A stretch of DNA of 64,000 nucleotides from Spirochaetota bacterium (GTDB lineage: Bacteria > Spirochaetota > UBA4802 > UBA5368). The DNA is taken from assembly GCA_035477215.1 (NCBI GenBank), contig DATIKU010000058.1, positions 1-64,000 of the forward strand, in the 5' to 3' direction. Below the pieces are notes generated by a model that was not told the DNA's origin, made no database searches, and saw only the letters and a list, made by a program, of their open reading frames with translations. This document shows, piece after piece, positions 48,857 through 57,464 of this stretch; the first letter of the stretch is position 1, and every line of letters starts with the position of its first letter. A program made the position numbers and the translations under genes.

Positions 48857-49634
48857 TCTCCCGCACCAGCTTCTCCACGATGTCCGAGGCCAGCCGCTCT
48901 ATCTCCGCCACGAACGACTCCACCCGGTGTACGAAGTAATTGTAAAAAGCGAGGAGCGGTATCGCCACGATAAGTCCCGCCTCCGTCGTCACCAGCGCCT
49001 CGTAGATGCCCCCCGCCACCAGCCGTGCGCTCACCTGGTCCGCCTCCGCGATGCTCTGAAACGCGGAGATCATCCCCGACACCGTCCCGAGAAATCCGAT
49101 CAGCGGCGCTATGTTCCCGATCGCCGAAAGGATGTTGAGCCCCTTCTCGATCGCGGCCACCTCGATCGCCCCGCCCGCGCTGATCGCTTTTTCCACGTGG
49201 TCCAGGCCAAGCTTCCGGAGTTTCAGCCCCTTCCCCAGCACGCGGGCTATCACCAGGTTACGCTCGCGGCAGAGACGCTCCACCTCCTCCACCGTCCCGC
49301 CGCCGATCATCGCGTCGAGCTCCTCGATGAATTCACGCGGGTTGAGCTTCACCCGCCGGTAAAAGATGAAGCGCTCGATCACAAAGCCCATCCCCACCGC
49401 AGCCAGCACCAGGATCGGCCACATGAACGGACCGCCGCGCACAAACCAGTCGTACAGCGATATGCTCGACGTGGAGTCGTTCTTCTCCTTAATGGTAGGG
49501 GTTACGGCCATATCCGAAACGACCGCGCCATCCCGAGCGACCGGAGGATTGTCCGCACAATAAGCGGGAGTTGATATCCCCGAAAAGATCGGCATGAAGA
49601 ACAACACGGCGCCGGCGATTATTTTCATTATCAT
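48837..49634 (-). CDS. exbB: ExbB/TolQ/MotA-family proton channel
   Basis: A 265-residue membrane protein with an extra N-terminal signal peptide (VLFFMPIFSGISTPAYC) and about 35 periplasmic residues before TM1. The core segments GGAIEVAAIEKGLNILSAIGNIAPLIGFLGTVSGMI and EALVTTEAGLIVAIPLL occur in several parts. GGGGAG precedes the ATG. It is first in the four-gene exbB-exbD-exbD-tonB operon. Confidence 0.93.
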   Translation of the reverse strand: MIMKIIAGAVLFFMPIFSGISTPAYCADNPPVARDGAVVSDMAVTPTIKEKNDSTSSISLYDWFVRGGPFMWPILVLAAVGMGFVIERFIFYRRVKLNPREFIEELDAMIGGGTVEEVERLCRERNLVIARVLGKGLKLRKLGLDHVEKAISAGGAIEVAAIEKGLNILSAIGNIAPLIGFLGTVSGMISAFQSIAEADQVSARLVAGGIYEALVTTEAGLIVAIPLLAFYNYFVHRVESFVAEIERLASDIVEKLVRENGTDKA

Positions 49635-49822
49635 GGAGAAACTCCCCGTATCATCCGGGATATTGTATCAGACTTGCGTCAAATCCAGAAGACCCGATTT
49701 ACCCCGTCGCAGGCGGGGAGAATACAGCTTGATTCCCGATTATTCAACAACTCTATACATCGACTGCGATGCGGGTTTTCAATGATTTTTTTGGATGGCG
49801 TTGCCGCTGAATTTCGTGCCGA

Positions 49823-50209
49823 TCAAGGCTTGTTTTTCCATCCAAGGCGTTTGAGCGCTTCGGCGACTTCTTTCCGAACTTCGGGGTCCTTATCGTTGAC
49901 AAGGCCCACCAGCGGGTCCACGGCGCGGGCATCTCCCATTCTGCCGAGCGACCACGCGGCATGGCTCCTCACGCTCGCGTTCCCGTCTTTCAGCGAGGCA
50001 ACGAGCTGGCTGAAAAGACCCGTCCGCCCGTTTTTACGCTGGTGTTCGTCTTTACCACCCGAACGCGAACGGACCCGGGTCGCCTCGTGAATCCCGTTCT
50101 CTTTGTGTTTCTTTTTATCTTTCGTATTTTCGCCGGATTGTTCCGTATCCGACTTCAGCGTTTCACCGGTCTGTTCGCCGCCCTTCTTACGCGCTTTCCA
50201 CCACGGCAT
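49823..50209 (-). CDS. Small HEAT-repeat protein
   Basis: A 128-residue protein with a very charged, disordered first half (KSDTEQSGENTKDKKKHK) and about two HEAT repeats (SLKDGNASVRSHAAWSLGRM, LVNDKDPEVRKEVAEALKRL). GAGAGG precedes the ATG. It is likely a protein-binding adaptor; the partner is unknown. Confidence 0.85.
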   Translation of the reverse strand: MPWWKARKKGGEQTGETLKSDTEQSGENTKDKKKHKENGIHEATRVRSRSGGKDEHQRKNGRTGLFSQLVASLKDGNASVRSHAAWSLGRMGDARAVDPLVGLVNDKDPEVRKEVAEALKRLGWKNKP

Positions 50210-50352
50210 GATCGCCTCTCACAGTGTATCAGATTATTACTCCATCCGGACAGCCGCGGCCGGTTTTACTCCCGCGAATGGCCGTACGTCCGCCGATGAT
50301 CCTATTACTTTCTCACCGCCGGGCCGATGGGTCAAGACAATTTATCGTGCGC

Positions 50353-51246
50353 TCAGCCTGCGGCACCCGTTTGGACGGCCATGCGTCGATGTATGGTGGA
50401 GATTTTCGCCTTGAGATTCAAAAGATACGCCGACTCCGGCTGTTTTTCACCCTCAACCACGTCGTACTCTTCACGCTTGATCGCACACAATACCGCTTCG
50501 TGGTCGCCGTCGTATTCCCGAAGCAGACGCTCCAGCCATTCGCGAAACCGCCCGGTGGCATCGATGGAACGGGGAATGTACGCGCGCGCATCCTCGCCGG
50601 TGTAGTAAAGGCCGTGGGAAATGATGAGGATGTCCACCTCGTACCCGGCGAGCCTCCGGAGCGAATTCATGTACGTGTCGTAATCGATCAGAAACTCGCT
50701 CATGATATAGTCGTCCCTGCCGGGAACGCCGACCGACTCAGACGGGATCATGACCTTCATCTCCGGGATGTAGTACGTGGTCATGTCGCGCGTGTGCCCC
50801 GGCGTGCGGATGGCCCGTACAGTCAGACCGGGTGACACCCTGATCTCGTCGCCATCCTCAAGCACCCTGTCAACGGTAAACGGCTCGAACGAAGGGACAT
50901 CATCCTTCCCGAAACGGTTGAGCTTCGTGATGAGATCTACGGCCGATTGTTTCTTTATAATTTCGCTTCCCTCTATTGACGTGCCGATCATCAGACCGGG
51001 CATCATCCGCTTCAGATAACCCGCCGCTCCGCAATGGTCGAAGTGCACATGCGTCATGAACAGATATTCGGGCCTCCGCTCGCCCATGATTTTCACGATC
51101 CGGTCGTAGTAATGCGGACCGAAGCGGTAAATCCCGGCCTCGAACATCACCGGGTGCTCGCCGTCAAGCAAAAACGAAGGCACGGGCGCCGGGCCCAGGC
51201 AATAAAAATTCCCGGCAATCTTCGCCGGATCGCTCCTGACAATCAT
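50353..51246 (-). CDS. Metallo-beta-lactamase-fold hydrolase
   Basis: A 297-residue MBL-fold protein. THVHFDH is the HxHxDH metal motif, PGHTRD gives the next His, and ISHGLYYTG the last. The oxygen-binding or glyoxalase-II-like loop is not distinctive, so the substrate is open. GGAGG lies upstream of ATG 51246 with a slightly long gap. It is divergent from the enoyl-CoA hydratase gene. Confidence 0.88.
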   Translation of the reverse strand: MIVRSDPAKIAGNFYCLGPAPVPSFLLDGEHPVMFEAGIYRFGPHYYDRIVKIMGERRPEYLFMTHVHFDHCGAAGYLKRMMPGLMIGTSIEGSEIIKKQSAVDLITKLNRFGKDDVPSFEPFTVDRVLEDGDEIRVSPGLTVRAIRTPGHTRDMTTYYIPEMKVMIPSESVGVPGRDDYIMSEFLIDYDTYMNSLRRLAGYEVDILIISHGLYYTGEDARAYIPRSIDATGRFREWLERLLREYDGDHEAVLCAIKREEYDVVEGEKQPESAYLLNLKAKISTIHRRMAVQTGAAG

Positions 51247-51420
51247 GGCAATGGCTCCTCCCTGTTTGTAAAGTCGAACCACTATCAGACCAGCCCGATC
51301 AGTCAAGTGATATTACGCGTTTAAACAGGGGTGTTACCGTCAAATAACCATTGACACGACGCAATAAAAGAAAAAGCTCGTAACGAGGGTAGCATTACAT
51401 CCTGCCATCGGAGACACGTA

Positions 51421-52176
51421 ATGAATTACGAAACCATTTCGTACAGCCACATCGAGAAAGGCATCGGCCACCTGCGCCTGTGCCGAACGCACTGCTACAA
51501 CGCCATCAACCACCAGATGATGGAGGAGATCGAGGACTTCTGGCGTGAGAGGCTGTACGATCTCGACACGGTGGTCATCATCCTCAGCAGCGAATGCGAA
51601 AAGGGCTTCTGCGCGGGGCTCGACCTCAAGGAGACCGCCGAGATGTCGCCGAAGATGAACACGGCGGAATTCTACCGTTTCCAGGCCCGCCTTGCCCGTC
51701 TCAACCTGGCCATGCGCCGCGCGCCTCAGCCGATAATCTGCGCCGTGCACGGTGCCGCCGCGGGACAGGGCTTCAGCTTCGCCCTCGCCTCGGACATCCG
51801 CGTGATAACGCCCGACGCGCGCTTCAACGCCGCGTACATCAACATAGGCCTGGGAGGCGCTGACATGTCGTGCAGTTATTTTCTGCCCCGTATGATCGGC
51901 GCCGGGCGCGCCTACGAGTTCATGTACACCGGCGGCTTCATGTCGGCGGACGAGGCGCTCGCGCTCGGGCTGGTGAGCAAAATCGTCGAACGCGAAAAAC
52001 TCATTGACGCGGCGCTCGAATACGCCCGAGTCATGATGACCAAGAACCACATGGGACTTCGCCTCACGAAGGAGGCGATCAACATGAACCTCGACGCCGG
52101 CGGGCTCGAGGCGGCGCTCAATATAGAGGACCGCAACCAGACGCTGCTGGCGATCGGCACCTTGATAAAAAAATGA
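51421..52176 (+). CDS. Enoyl-CoA hydratase/isomerase
   Basis: A 251-residue crotonase. The oxyanion hole comes from CAGLDLKE and HGAAAGQGFSFALASDIRV. The second Glu of active hydratases is not evident in NIGLGGADMSCSYFLPR, so hydratase, isomerase or decarboxylase are all possible. GGAGACACGTA precedes the ATG. It is monocistronic and faces the nitronate-monooxygenase-like gene. Confidence 0.92.
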   Translation: MNYETISYSHIEKGIGHLRLCRTHCYNAINHQMMEEIEDFWRERLYDLDTVVIILSSECEKGFCAGLDLKETAEMSPKMNTAEFYRFQARLARLNLAMRRAPQPIICAVHGAAAGQGFSFALASDIRVITPDARFNAAYINIGLGGADMSCSYFLPRMIGAGRAYEFMYTGGFMSADEALALGLVSKIVEREKLIDAALEYARVMMTKNHMGLRLTKEAINMNLDAGGLEAALNIEDRNQTLLAIGTLIKK

Positions 52177-52206
52177 GGTCCTGAAGCCATGGCATCGGCC
52201 CGCACG

Positions 52207-52360
52207 AAAATCCCCCCGCCCCCGGTGCGCTCCCTTCGATGAAGGGGGATCCTGTCCGACGGGTTTGAAATGGTATGGACACGTTTTTTCAAAAAACGGG
52301 AACATGATGAAGGCTCCCCTTTGCCAAAGAGGAGCTGCCGGAGGCCGAGGGGACTTAAAC
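52207..52360. repeat. Degraded inverted-repeat element, second family
   Basis: AAAATCCCCCCG...AAGGGGGATCC on the left and GGCTCCCCTTTG...GAGGGGACTTAAAC on the right are imperfect inverted copies of one arm. Between them CGTTTTTTCAAAAAACG is a perfect palindrome. It is noncoding and resembles dispersed palindromic elements seen in intergenic regions. Confidence 0.45.
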
Positions 52361-52410
52361 CGACGTCGGCATCGTATTCAATACCCTTATATCGCCGCCG
52401 TATTAACTAA

Positions 52411-52433
52411 GGGCGCGGATCATCTCCGCGCCC
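52411..52433. terminator. Intrinsic hairpin between convergent genes
   Basis: GGGCGCGGA and TCCGCGCCC form a perfect 9-bp stem with a 5-base loop, 38 bases downstream of the nitronate-monooxygenase-like stop. On the minus strand TTAGTT follows. It can serve both convergent genes. Confidence 0.7.
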
Positions 52434-52470
52434 CTCATGTCTTCCGGTTAAACGGCGGCCTGCCCCGGCC

Positions 52471-53508
52471 TTATTTGAGCTGTGTGCCCATCTTTTTCTG
52501 TATCTCGCGCGCTTCTTTCACGGAGCTTTCGATGACCTCTCTCACCGAGGGGATGTCATCGATGATCCCCTGCACCTGCCCGATAAGCTGGACGCCGTTT
52601 TCCATGTCCCCCCCCTCGGTCGCCGCCTGAATCTTGTCAAACGCCGTTGCGAAGTGGGCGAGCTGGATCATCATCTTGGGACCCTGCAGCAGGGTGCCTA
52701 TCGCGAGCTTTAACCACGGCAGGTTCATGAGCTTCGCGATGCGGATCGAGGCGAAGAATGCGCGGGGCAGGCTCATGCCCTGTCGAATCGCCTTTTCCGC
52801 GGCCGGGGTCTTAAGCACGCGGCAGTAGAGGCCGTCGAAGCGGTTGGAGTAGATGGTGTCTTCTATGCCGGCCTTAAGCTGCGCTTTGATGGTCTCCAGC
52901 GCCACCGGGCTCTCCTTTGTCATTGAAAGGCGGGTACCCATACCGACACCCTCGGCGCCCAGCGCCAGTGCCGCGGCCATTCCGCGTCCGTCGGCGATGC
53001 CGCCGATCGCTACGACCGGGATCTTCACCGCGTTGACGATCGCAGGGACCAACACCATCGTGGTGACCATTCCTCCGTGGGCCGCCGCCTCGTGACCGGT
53101 GACCTGCAGCGCGTCCGCGCCCTGTTGCTCGGCGCCTATTGCATGCTTCTCGTTCACCACGGTTGCGATTACCTTGCCGCCGTATTTATGAGCGCGCTCG
53201 GCGATCCAGCCGCACTTTCCGAGCGACACATTGATGACCGGGACCTTTTCTTTAAGCAGCACCTCGGCGTTCTCCCTGGCGCCCGGCATGAGAAGCGTCG
53301 CGCCCGCGCCGAAGGGCTTGTCGGTCAGCTCGCGGATCCTTTTAATGGCCGCGCGGGTGTCTTCCGGTTTGAGGGGACCGGTCGCAAGCCAGCCGATTCC
53401 GCCCGCGTTGCAGACTGCGGCGACGAGCTCCGGCGTGCTGATCCAGCTCATCCCCGGGAGGACGATCGGATATTTGATCTTGAACAGTTCGGTGATCCTT
53501 GTCTTCAT
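52471..53508 (-). CDS. Nitronate monooxygenase / 2-nitropropane-dioxygenase-family protein
   Basis: A 345-residue FMN TIM-barrel enzyme. It shows the family start YPIVLPGMSWISTPELVAAV, AVCNAGGIGWLATG, the HGG motif in GHEAAAHGG, IPVVAIGGIADGRGM and GAEGVGMGTRL. The Cys-containing and His signature loops fit the NPD group; whether the substrate is nitronate or an enoyl-type compound cannot be told. AAGGAGAG precedes the ATG. It is single and leftward. Confidence 0.9.
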   Translation of the reverse strand: MKTRITELFKIKYPIVLPGMSWISTPELVAAVCNAGGIGWLATGPLKPEDTRAAIKRIRELTDKPFGAGATLLMPGARENAEVLLKEKVPVINVSLGKCGWIAERAHKYGGKVIATVVNEKHAIGAEQQGADALQVTGHEAAAHGGMVTTMVLVPAIVNAVKIPVVAIGGIADGRGMAAALALGAEGVGMGTRLSMTKESPVALETIKAQLKAGIEDTIYSNRFDGLYCRVLKTPAAEKAIRQGMSLPRAFFASIRIAKLMNLPWLKLAIGTLLQGPKMMIQLAHFATAFDKIQAATEGGDMENGVQLIGQVQGIIDDIPSVREVIESSVKEAREIQKKMGTQLK

Positions 53509-53912
53509 GGTACTCTCCTTATTGTAATGACTACCTCACGAAACAGGCCCGACCGTGTTTTTCGGGCTTGGGCGGCATGGAAAAAGCATCCAATGCTTTT
53601 TCTGCGCTGAACAATACCATTAAATTTTTCACAGATCCTTTTTGTCAAACACATCTTGCGCGTAAAACCCCTGATTGTCTCATTACCGGGGTCAGAGCAT
53701 GATCGGCGTGCATGACCTCAGCAATTAAAACGCGGTGCCCGCATGGGATGCGACTACGGCACCCGGCACGACCCGTGGGGCGGCACGACAAAGCCCGGCG
53801 ATTTCGCCGCCCTCATGAAGGCTTTCGGCCAGGCCGGGGATAATCCATCGCGTTTCCTGGCCGATTCTTATTATCGCCGGCTCAAAAGCGGCATCGAAAA
53901 AGACCTTCACAT
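53509..53912. other. Intergenic region with a short coding-like stretch
   Basis: 404 bases between leftward genes. A rightward frame from ATG 53743 reads MGCDYGTRHDPWGGTTKPGD and has GC-rich third positions, but it lacks a ribosome site and runs antisense into the transporter gene. No other feature is seen. It may be a gene remnant. Confidence 0.3.
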
Positions 53913-55286
53913 TTACCGGTGGATACTCCGGCGGGGGCCGGGATGCCGGTGGAAAAAACCCGCCAGTAACGCCACGAGCAGAAACAACGCCATAATCCCG
54001 GACACCAGCAACAACGCACCCGGAAGCCCCATCCCCACCATCAGCACCGGTGAAATCGACGTCAACAGCCCTCCTCCCAGCAGCGGTTCGTATACGATCT
54101 GTTTAAATCCAAATGAAGGCGCCGCCTCGGTCCTGTATTCGGGATCGACGATGCGCAGAAGCAACAGTCCCACCGCGGTAACACCCGTCTGCATGCCGAA
54201 CTCCACCACGCCGCGCTCGAACCACGCGTCAGGGAGCATCCGGGGCGCGAGAACCCAGGTAAGCATGAGCATCCATGCCAGGCCCGCGATCATGAGGATT
54301 GCGAATGGTGCGCCGTACTCCATGACAACGCGCATATTGAGCGAGGCGATGGCTGAGGCCACAAGCAGATCGAGCGAAAGCCCCTGAATCCGCTCGAAGC
54401 TCTGCCGGTCGAGCAGACGATCTGCCTTGAGCGCCGACGACCCGGCCTGTACGACGATGCCGCCGAGCATGGCGAGCGGAAACAGCGGAAAGCTTTTCAA
54501 TATTGGATGAATCGCCCGCACACCCAAATACGCGAGCCAGCCGAGCAGGATGCTGATCCCGACAAATCCCAGATGAAAGGCGAGCGGTTCGATCGCGTTC
54601 ATGGATACTGTCGAGGTGCCGATGGAACGGCGGTTCTTCTCGTCGAGGATGCCGGAGAGCACGTCCGGCTGAATACTGCCGGGGCTTTTTATCAGCAGGG
54701 TGTATCCCCTACGGGCGGCGAGGTTTACCAGCAACATACCGAAAATCACCGATGACGTAATTCCGACAGTCGCCGACATAAGCCCCAGGTCGCAGCCGTC
54801 GGGGAAACCCAGCGAACCGAACACCTCGCACATGCCCGAGGCGGTTCCATGCCCGCCCGAAAACCCGATTTCGAGTATGCTCGCAAAAATCGGCGGAACA
54901 CCGAAGAGCGGAACGAGGAGCGTCATGGTGACGAGCATGGCCACGAAATACTGGCCGAAACCTGCGACAAAACCGTAACAGATCTGCGGCCCGGCATCGC
55001 GCCACACGGTTCGCAGCGACGGAATGGCGTGTCCCAGAAACATGCAGGCGAAAACCACCGAAATCAGCCGCCCGGGAAGCGCCGCCCATACCCCGATCAC
55101 CTCCGGTGACAGGACCCCAAGCGCCTGGGGACTCAGGGCGAGCCCGATGAACCCAGCGATGAGCGAAGACGGCAGCAGTATCTTCTGTAATATGCGAAGC
55201 TTCGCCCTTAAAAATGTTCCCGCAAGCAGGAGCGCCGCGAGGAGACTCACCGCGATCATCAGGTCATTGAGTTGTTCCGCGTTCAT
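53913..55286 (-). CDS. GltS-like sodium/carboxylate symporter
   Basis: A 457-residue polytopic protein of the sodium:glutamate symporter family. The family motif GFSGGHGTASGM is followed by a second matching loop, EFGMQTGVTAVGLLLLR, in the other half. About 11 TM helices are expected. The substrate may differ from glutamate given the context. GAGGTG precedes the ATG. It is the last gene of the glycyl radical operon, 162 bases after the FMN-protein gene. Confidence 0.85.
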   Translation of the reverse strand: MNAEQLNDLMIAVSLLAALLLAGTFLRAKLRILQKILLPSSLIAGFIGLALSPQALGVLSPEVIGVWAALPGRLISVVFACMFLGHAIPSLRTVWRDAGPQICYGFVAGFGQYFVAMLVTMTLLVPLFGVPPIFASILEIGFSGGHGTASGMCEVFGSLGFPDGCDLGLMSATVGITSSVIFGMLLVNLAARRGYTLLIKSPGSIQPDVLSGILDEKNRRSIGTSTVSMNAIEPLAFHLGFVGISILLGWLAYLGVRAIHPILKSFPLFPLAMLGGIVVQAGSSALKADRLLDRQSFERIQGLSLDLLVASAIASLNMRVVMEYGAPFAILMIAGLAWMLMLTWVLAPRMLPDAWFERGVVEFGMQTGVTAVGLLLLRIVDPEYRTEAAPSFGFKQIVYEPLLGGGLLTSISPVLMVGMGLPGALLLVSGIMALFLLVALLAGFFHRHPGPRRSIHR

Positions 55287-55448
55287 CGCACCTCGATCGG
55301 TAAAACCGCCATGTGCCGGAACGGCGGTGCGTGTGACAGCGTTGAATCAAATTCGGGATGATTTAAATTACAAGTAGAATTTCGCCTGTCGTCGGCGCGG
55401 TTTTTTCTCGATCTTCGAAAAATGGCGTTTATAGCCCGGCTGCCGGCT

Positions 55449-56291
55449 TTAAAATTCGGTCACCGGCCGAAGCTCAACCGCCGGGTATACCTGTCCCTGC
55501 TTTGGGGGCATAGGGTTGTACACCCAGTCGATGTCCACCGTGCCGAGCCGTACGCCGCGAAAACGCGAATAGCCGTTGAAGACGCCCCTCACCAGCACGT
55601 CCTCCATGTCGAAGGTGATGCCGAACACCGCCACGGTCGAGCCCGCGGGGACCACCTCGAGTTCGTTCCTGTAGGCTGACGGCGCGAACGCCAGCCTGCC
55701 GCTTCCCGCCGCCCGGCACTGGAAGAGCGGTATAATGACCGGAAAGCCGTCGCCACCGACATACGCCATAAACTTGAGCGCGTCCATCCGGTTGAAGAGG
55801 CCCTCCGCCCATGGCTTGAGGACGGTTACACCCTTCTTCTTCGCGCCTCCCTTGAAGAGGCCCGTGAGGAGTGCCCCCTTTATGATGTCGCCCATGCGGA
55901 GATTTTCGCGCCCGTATGTTTCGACCAGGTCCATGTAATGGACTGTATGAATTCCAAAATAGGCGTTATACCGGAACATGGGCTTTTTATTGAACATCTC
56001 ATAGTCCGGCCCCTCCTTCGTCTCGCCCGTCCAGAGGGCACGCCCGCGCCAGAGCTCCTTGTTGAGCGTCATGATCAGAAAGGCTGTTTTGGGATTCTTC
56101 TTCACGTGCTTTTTGCTCATACCCTCGGAGAACTGCCCCCAGTACATCGTGGTTGGCGTTTTCGCCTGCAGCGCAGTGATGAGCGTGATGTGCGGAAGAC
56201 CGTCCGGATTGACGGTCGCGATAAGGCCGATCTTTGCGTCCGGCTCGAACTTGGGCATGTCCTCAGGATCGAAGGATTTATGGCTCAGCAT
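55449..56291 (-). CDS. Pyridoxamine-phosphate-oxidase-fold FMN-binding protein
   Basis: A 280-residue protein whose first half has the split-barrel pattern IGLIATVNPDGLPHITLITA and KTAFLIMTLNKELWRGRALWTGE. The second half (TVAVFGITFDMEDVLVRGVF) may be a second barrel strand set. FMN or F420 binding is likely. GGGAGG precedes ATG 56291. It lies 57 bases after the activase gene in the glycyl radical operon, so a redox step in the same pathway is plausible. Confidence 0.8.
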   Translation of the reverse strand: MLSHKSFDPEDMPKFEPDAKIGLIATVNPDGLPHITLITALQAKTPTTMYWGQFSEGMSKKHVKKNPKTAFLIMTLNKELWRGRALWTGETKEGPDYEMFNKKPMFRYNAYFGIHTVHYMDLVETYGRENLRMGDIIKGALLTGLFKGGAKKKGVTVLKPWAEGLFNRMDALKFMAYVGGDGFPVIIPLFQCRAAGSGRLAFAPSAYRNELEVVPAGSTVAVFGITFDMEDVLVRGVFNGYSRFRGVRLGTVDIDWVYNPMPPKQGQVYPAVELRPVTEF

Positions 56292-56348
56292 TACGTCCTC
56301 CCTGCGCATGATGATTGGGCGCCGGCAAGAGGCCCGGACACCTCCGAC

Positions 56349-57401
56349 TCAGCACGTGGTGCAGCCCTTAACCAGTTTAAGATGCCGCTTTTCCGGTCCC
56401 CCATCGGCGGCCTTCTCGACGCGCGGCGCACCGGTCCACTGCACGATAGAGGGACTTGAAAGCGCGCGACGGGCGACCGTCGCCAGGCCGTCGAGGTCTT
56501 CGCGCGAAAGCAGCGGCGTGTCCCGAAACTCCCAGTCGATGCCGAGCCGGCGATACTTGTCGCGGCATAGATTGTTGAACGAGCAGAGCTCCCAGCGCTC
56601 GATGACGGACTCAAGGTTTTCGGCGATGAACGAACCGATCGCCGTTACATTTTCAACCGTCGCCGTCGCGCCCGGGATGAGCGGCGTTCGTATCCAGAGA
56701 GATGACGGACGGCCCGATTTTTTCATGTAATCGCGAACGAACATAATGTTTTCGAGGATGCGTCCGTTCGGCGCGCCGGTACGTCGCCGGTGTTCGGCGC
56801 CGTCCATGATTTTAAGGTCGAAGAGCACCATGTCGGCGTGCGGCAGGATAGTTTCCAGTGCCTGCCTCGACGAATAGCCGCAGGTATCGAGCACCGTATG
56901 CAGGCCGCGCAGTCTGCACTCCCTCAGAAATTCGACGACGAAGGGCGCCTGCACGGTCGGATCGCCGCCCGAGGCCGTGATGCCGCCGCCTGACTGCTCG
57001 AAATAGGCGCGGTCCTTCTCCACCTCGCGAACCAGGTCGGCGAGCGCCCACTTTTTCCCCAGGAGCTCCATGGCCGTCGAGGGACACGCGTCGGCGCAGG
57101 CCCCGCATCCGGCGCAGCGCTTCCGGTCGATCACGACGCCGGCCGCCTCGAAAGCGAGCACCCCTTCAGGACAGGCCGCGACACAGGAGCGACAGCCGAT
57201 GCACCGGTTCTCGATCCACTGCACCTGCGGTTTTGACGAGATGCTCTCCGGGTTATGGCACCACGAACACGAAAGGCCGCAGCCCTTGAAAAAGACCGTG
57301 GTCCGGATGCCGGGCCCGTCCTCGGTGGACATTCGCTGAATATTGAGCACCGTTGCCATGGGCGCTGCCGGTGATTCATGGATTGTCTTCATTCTCGTCA
57401 T
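56349..57401 (-). CDS. Glycyl radical enzyme activating protein
   Basis: A 350-residue radical SAM activase. The SAM cluster motif CGLSCSWC gives C41, C45 and C48. Two extra [4Fe-4S] ferredoxin motifs follow (CIGCRSCVAACP, CAGCGACADACP), as in activases of non-PFL glycyl radical enzymes. SGGDPTVQ is the GGE-like motif variant. It installs the glycyl radical on the upstream enzyme. No clear ribosome site is seen; ATG 57392 is an alternative start. Confidence 0.93.
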   Translation of the reverse strand: MTRMKTIHESPAAPMATVLNIQRMSTEDGPGIRTTVFFKGCGLSCSWCHNPESISSKPQVQWIENRCIGCRSCVAACPEGVLAFEAAGVVIDRKRCAGCGACADACPSTAMELLGKKWALADLVREVEKDRAYFEQSGGGITASGGDPTVQAPFVVEFLRECRLRGLHTVLDTCGYSSRQALETILPHADMVLFDLKIMDGAEHRRRTGAPNGRILENIMFVRDYMKKSGRPSSLWIRTPLIPGATATVENVTAIGSFIAENLESVIERWELCSFNNLCRDKYRRLGIDWEFRDTPLLSREDLDGLATVARRALSSPSIVQWTGAPRVEKAADGGPEKRHLKLVKGCTTC

Positions 57402-57417
57402 GCCGTGCGGCGGGACC

Positions 57418-57440
57418 GGACGGTTTTAATGCGACCGTCC
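57418..57440 (-). promoter_or_regulatory. Intercistronic hairpin between enzyme and activase
   Basis: GGACGGT and ACCGTCC form a perfect 7-bp stem with a 9-base loop in the 63-base gap. It has no T tract. It could limit read-through or stabilise the upstream message so that less activase than enzyme is made; this is inference. Confidence 0.5.
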
Positions 57441-57464
57441 CCGCGCAGGGTGCCATCCTCCCCG

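Noticed and set aside
49701-49717. CCCCG...CGGGG hairpin upstream of exbB
   Set aside because: Only five base pairs and no T tract, so it is not convincing as a terminator.
53743-54387. Rightward open frame overlapping the GltS-like gene
   Set aside because: No ribosome site; most of it is antisense to a well-supported transporter. Only the first part is kept as a weak observation.
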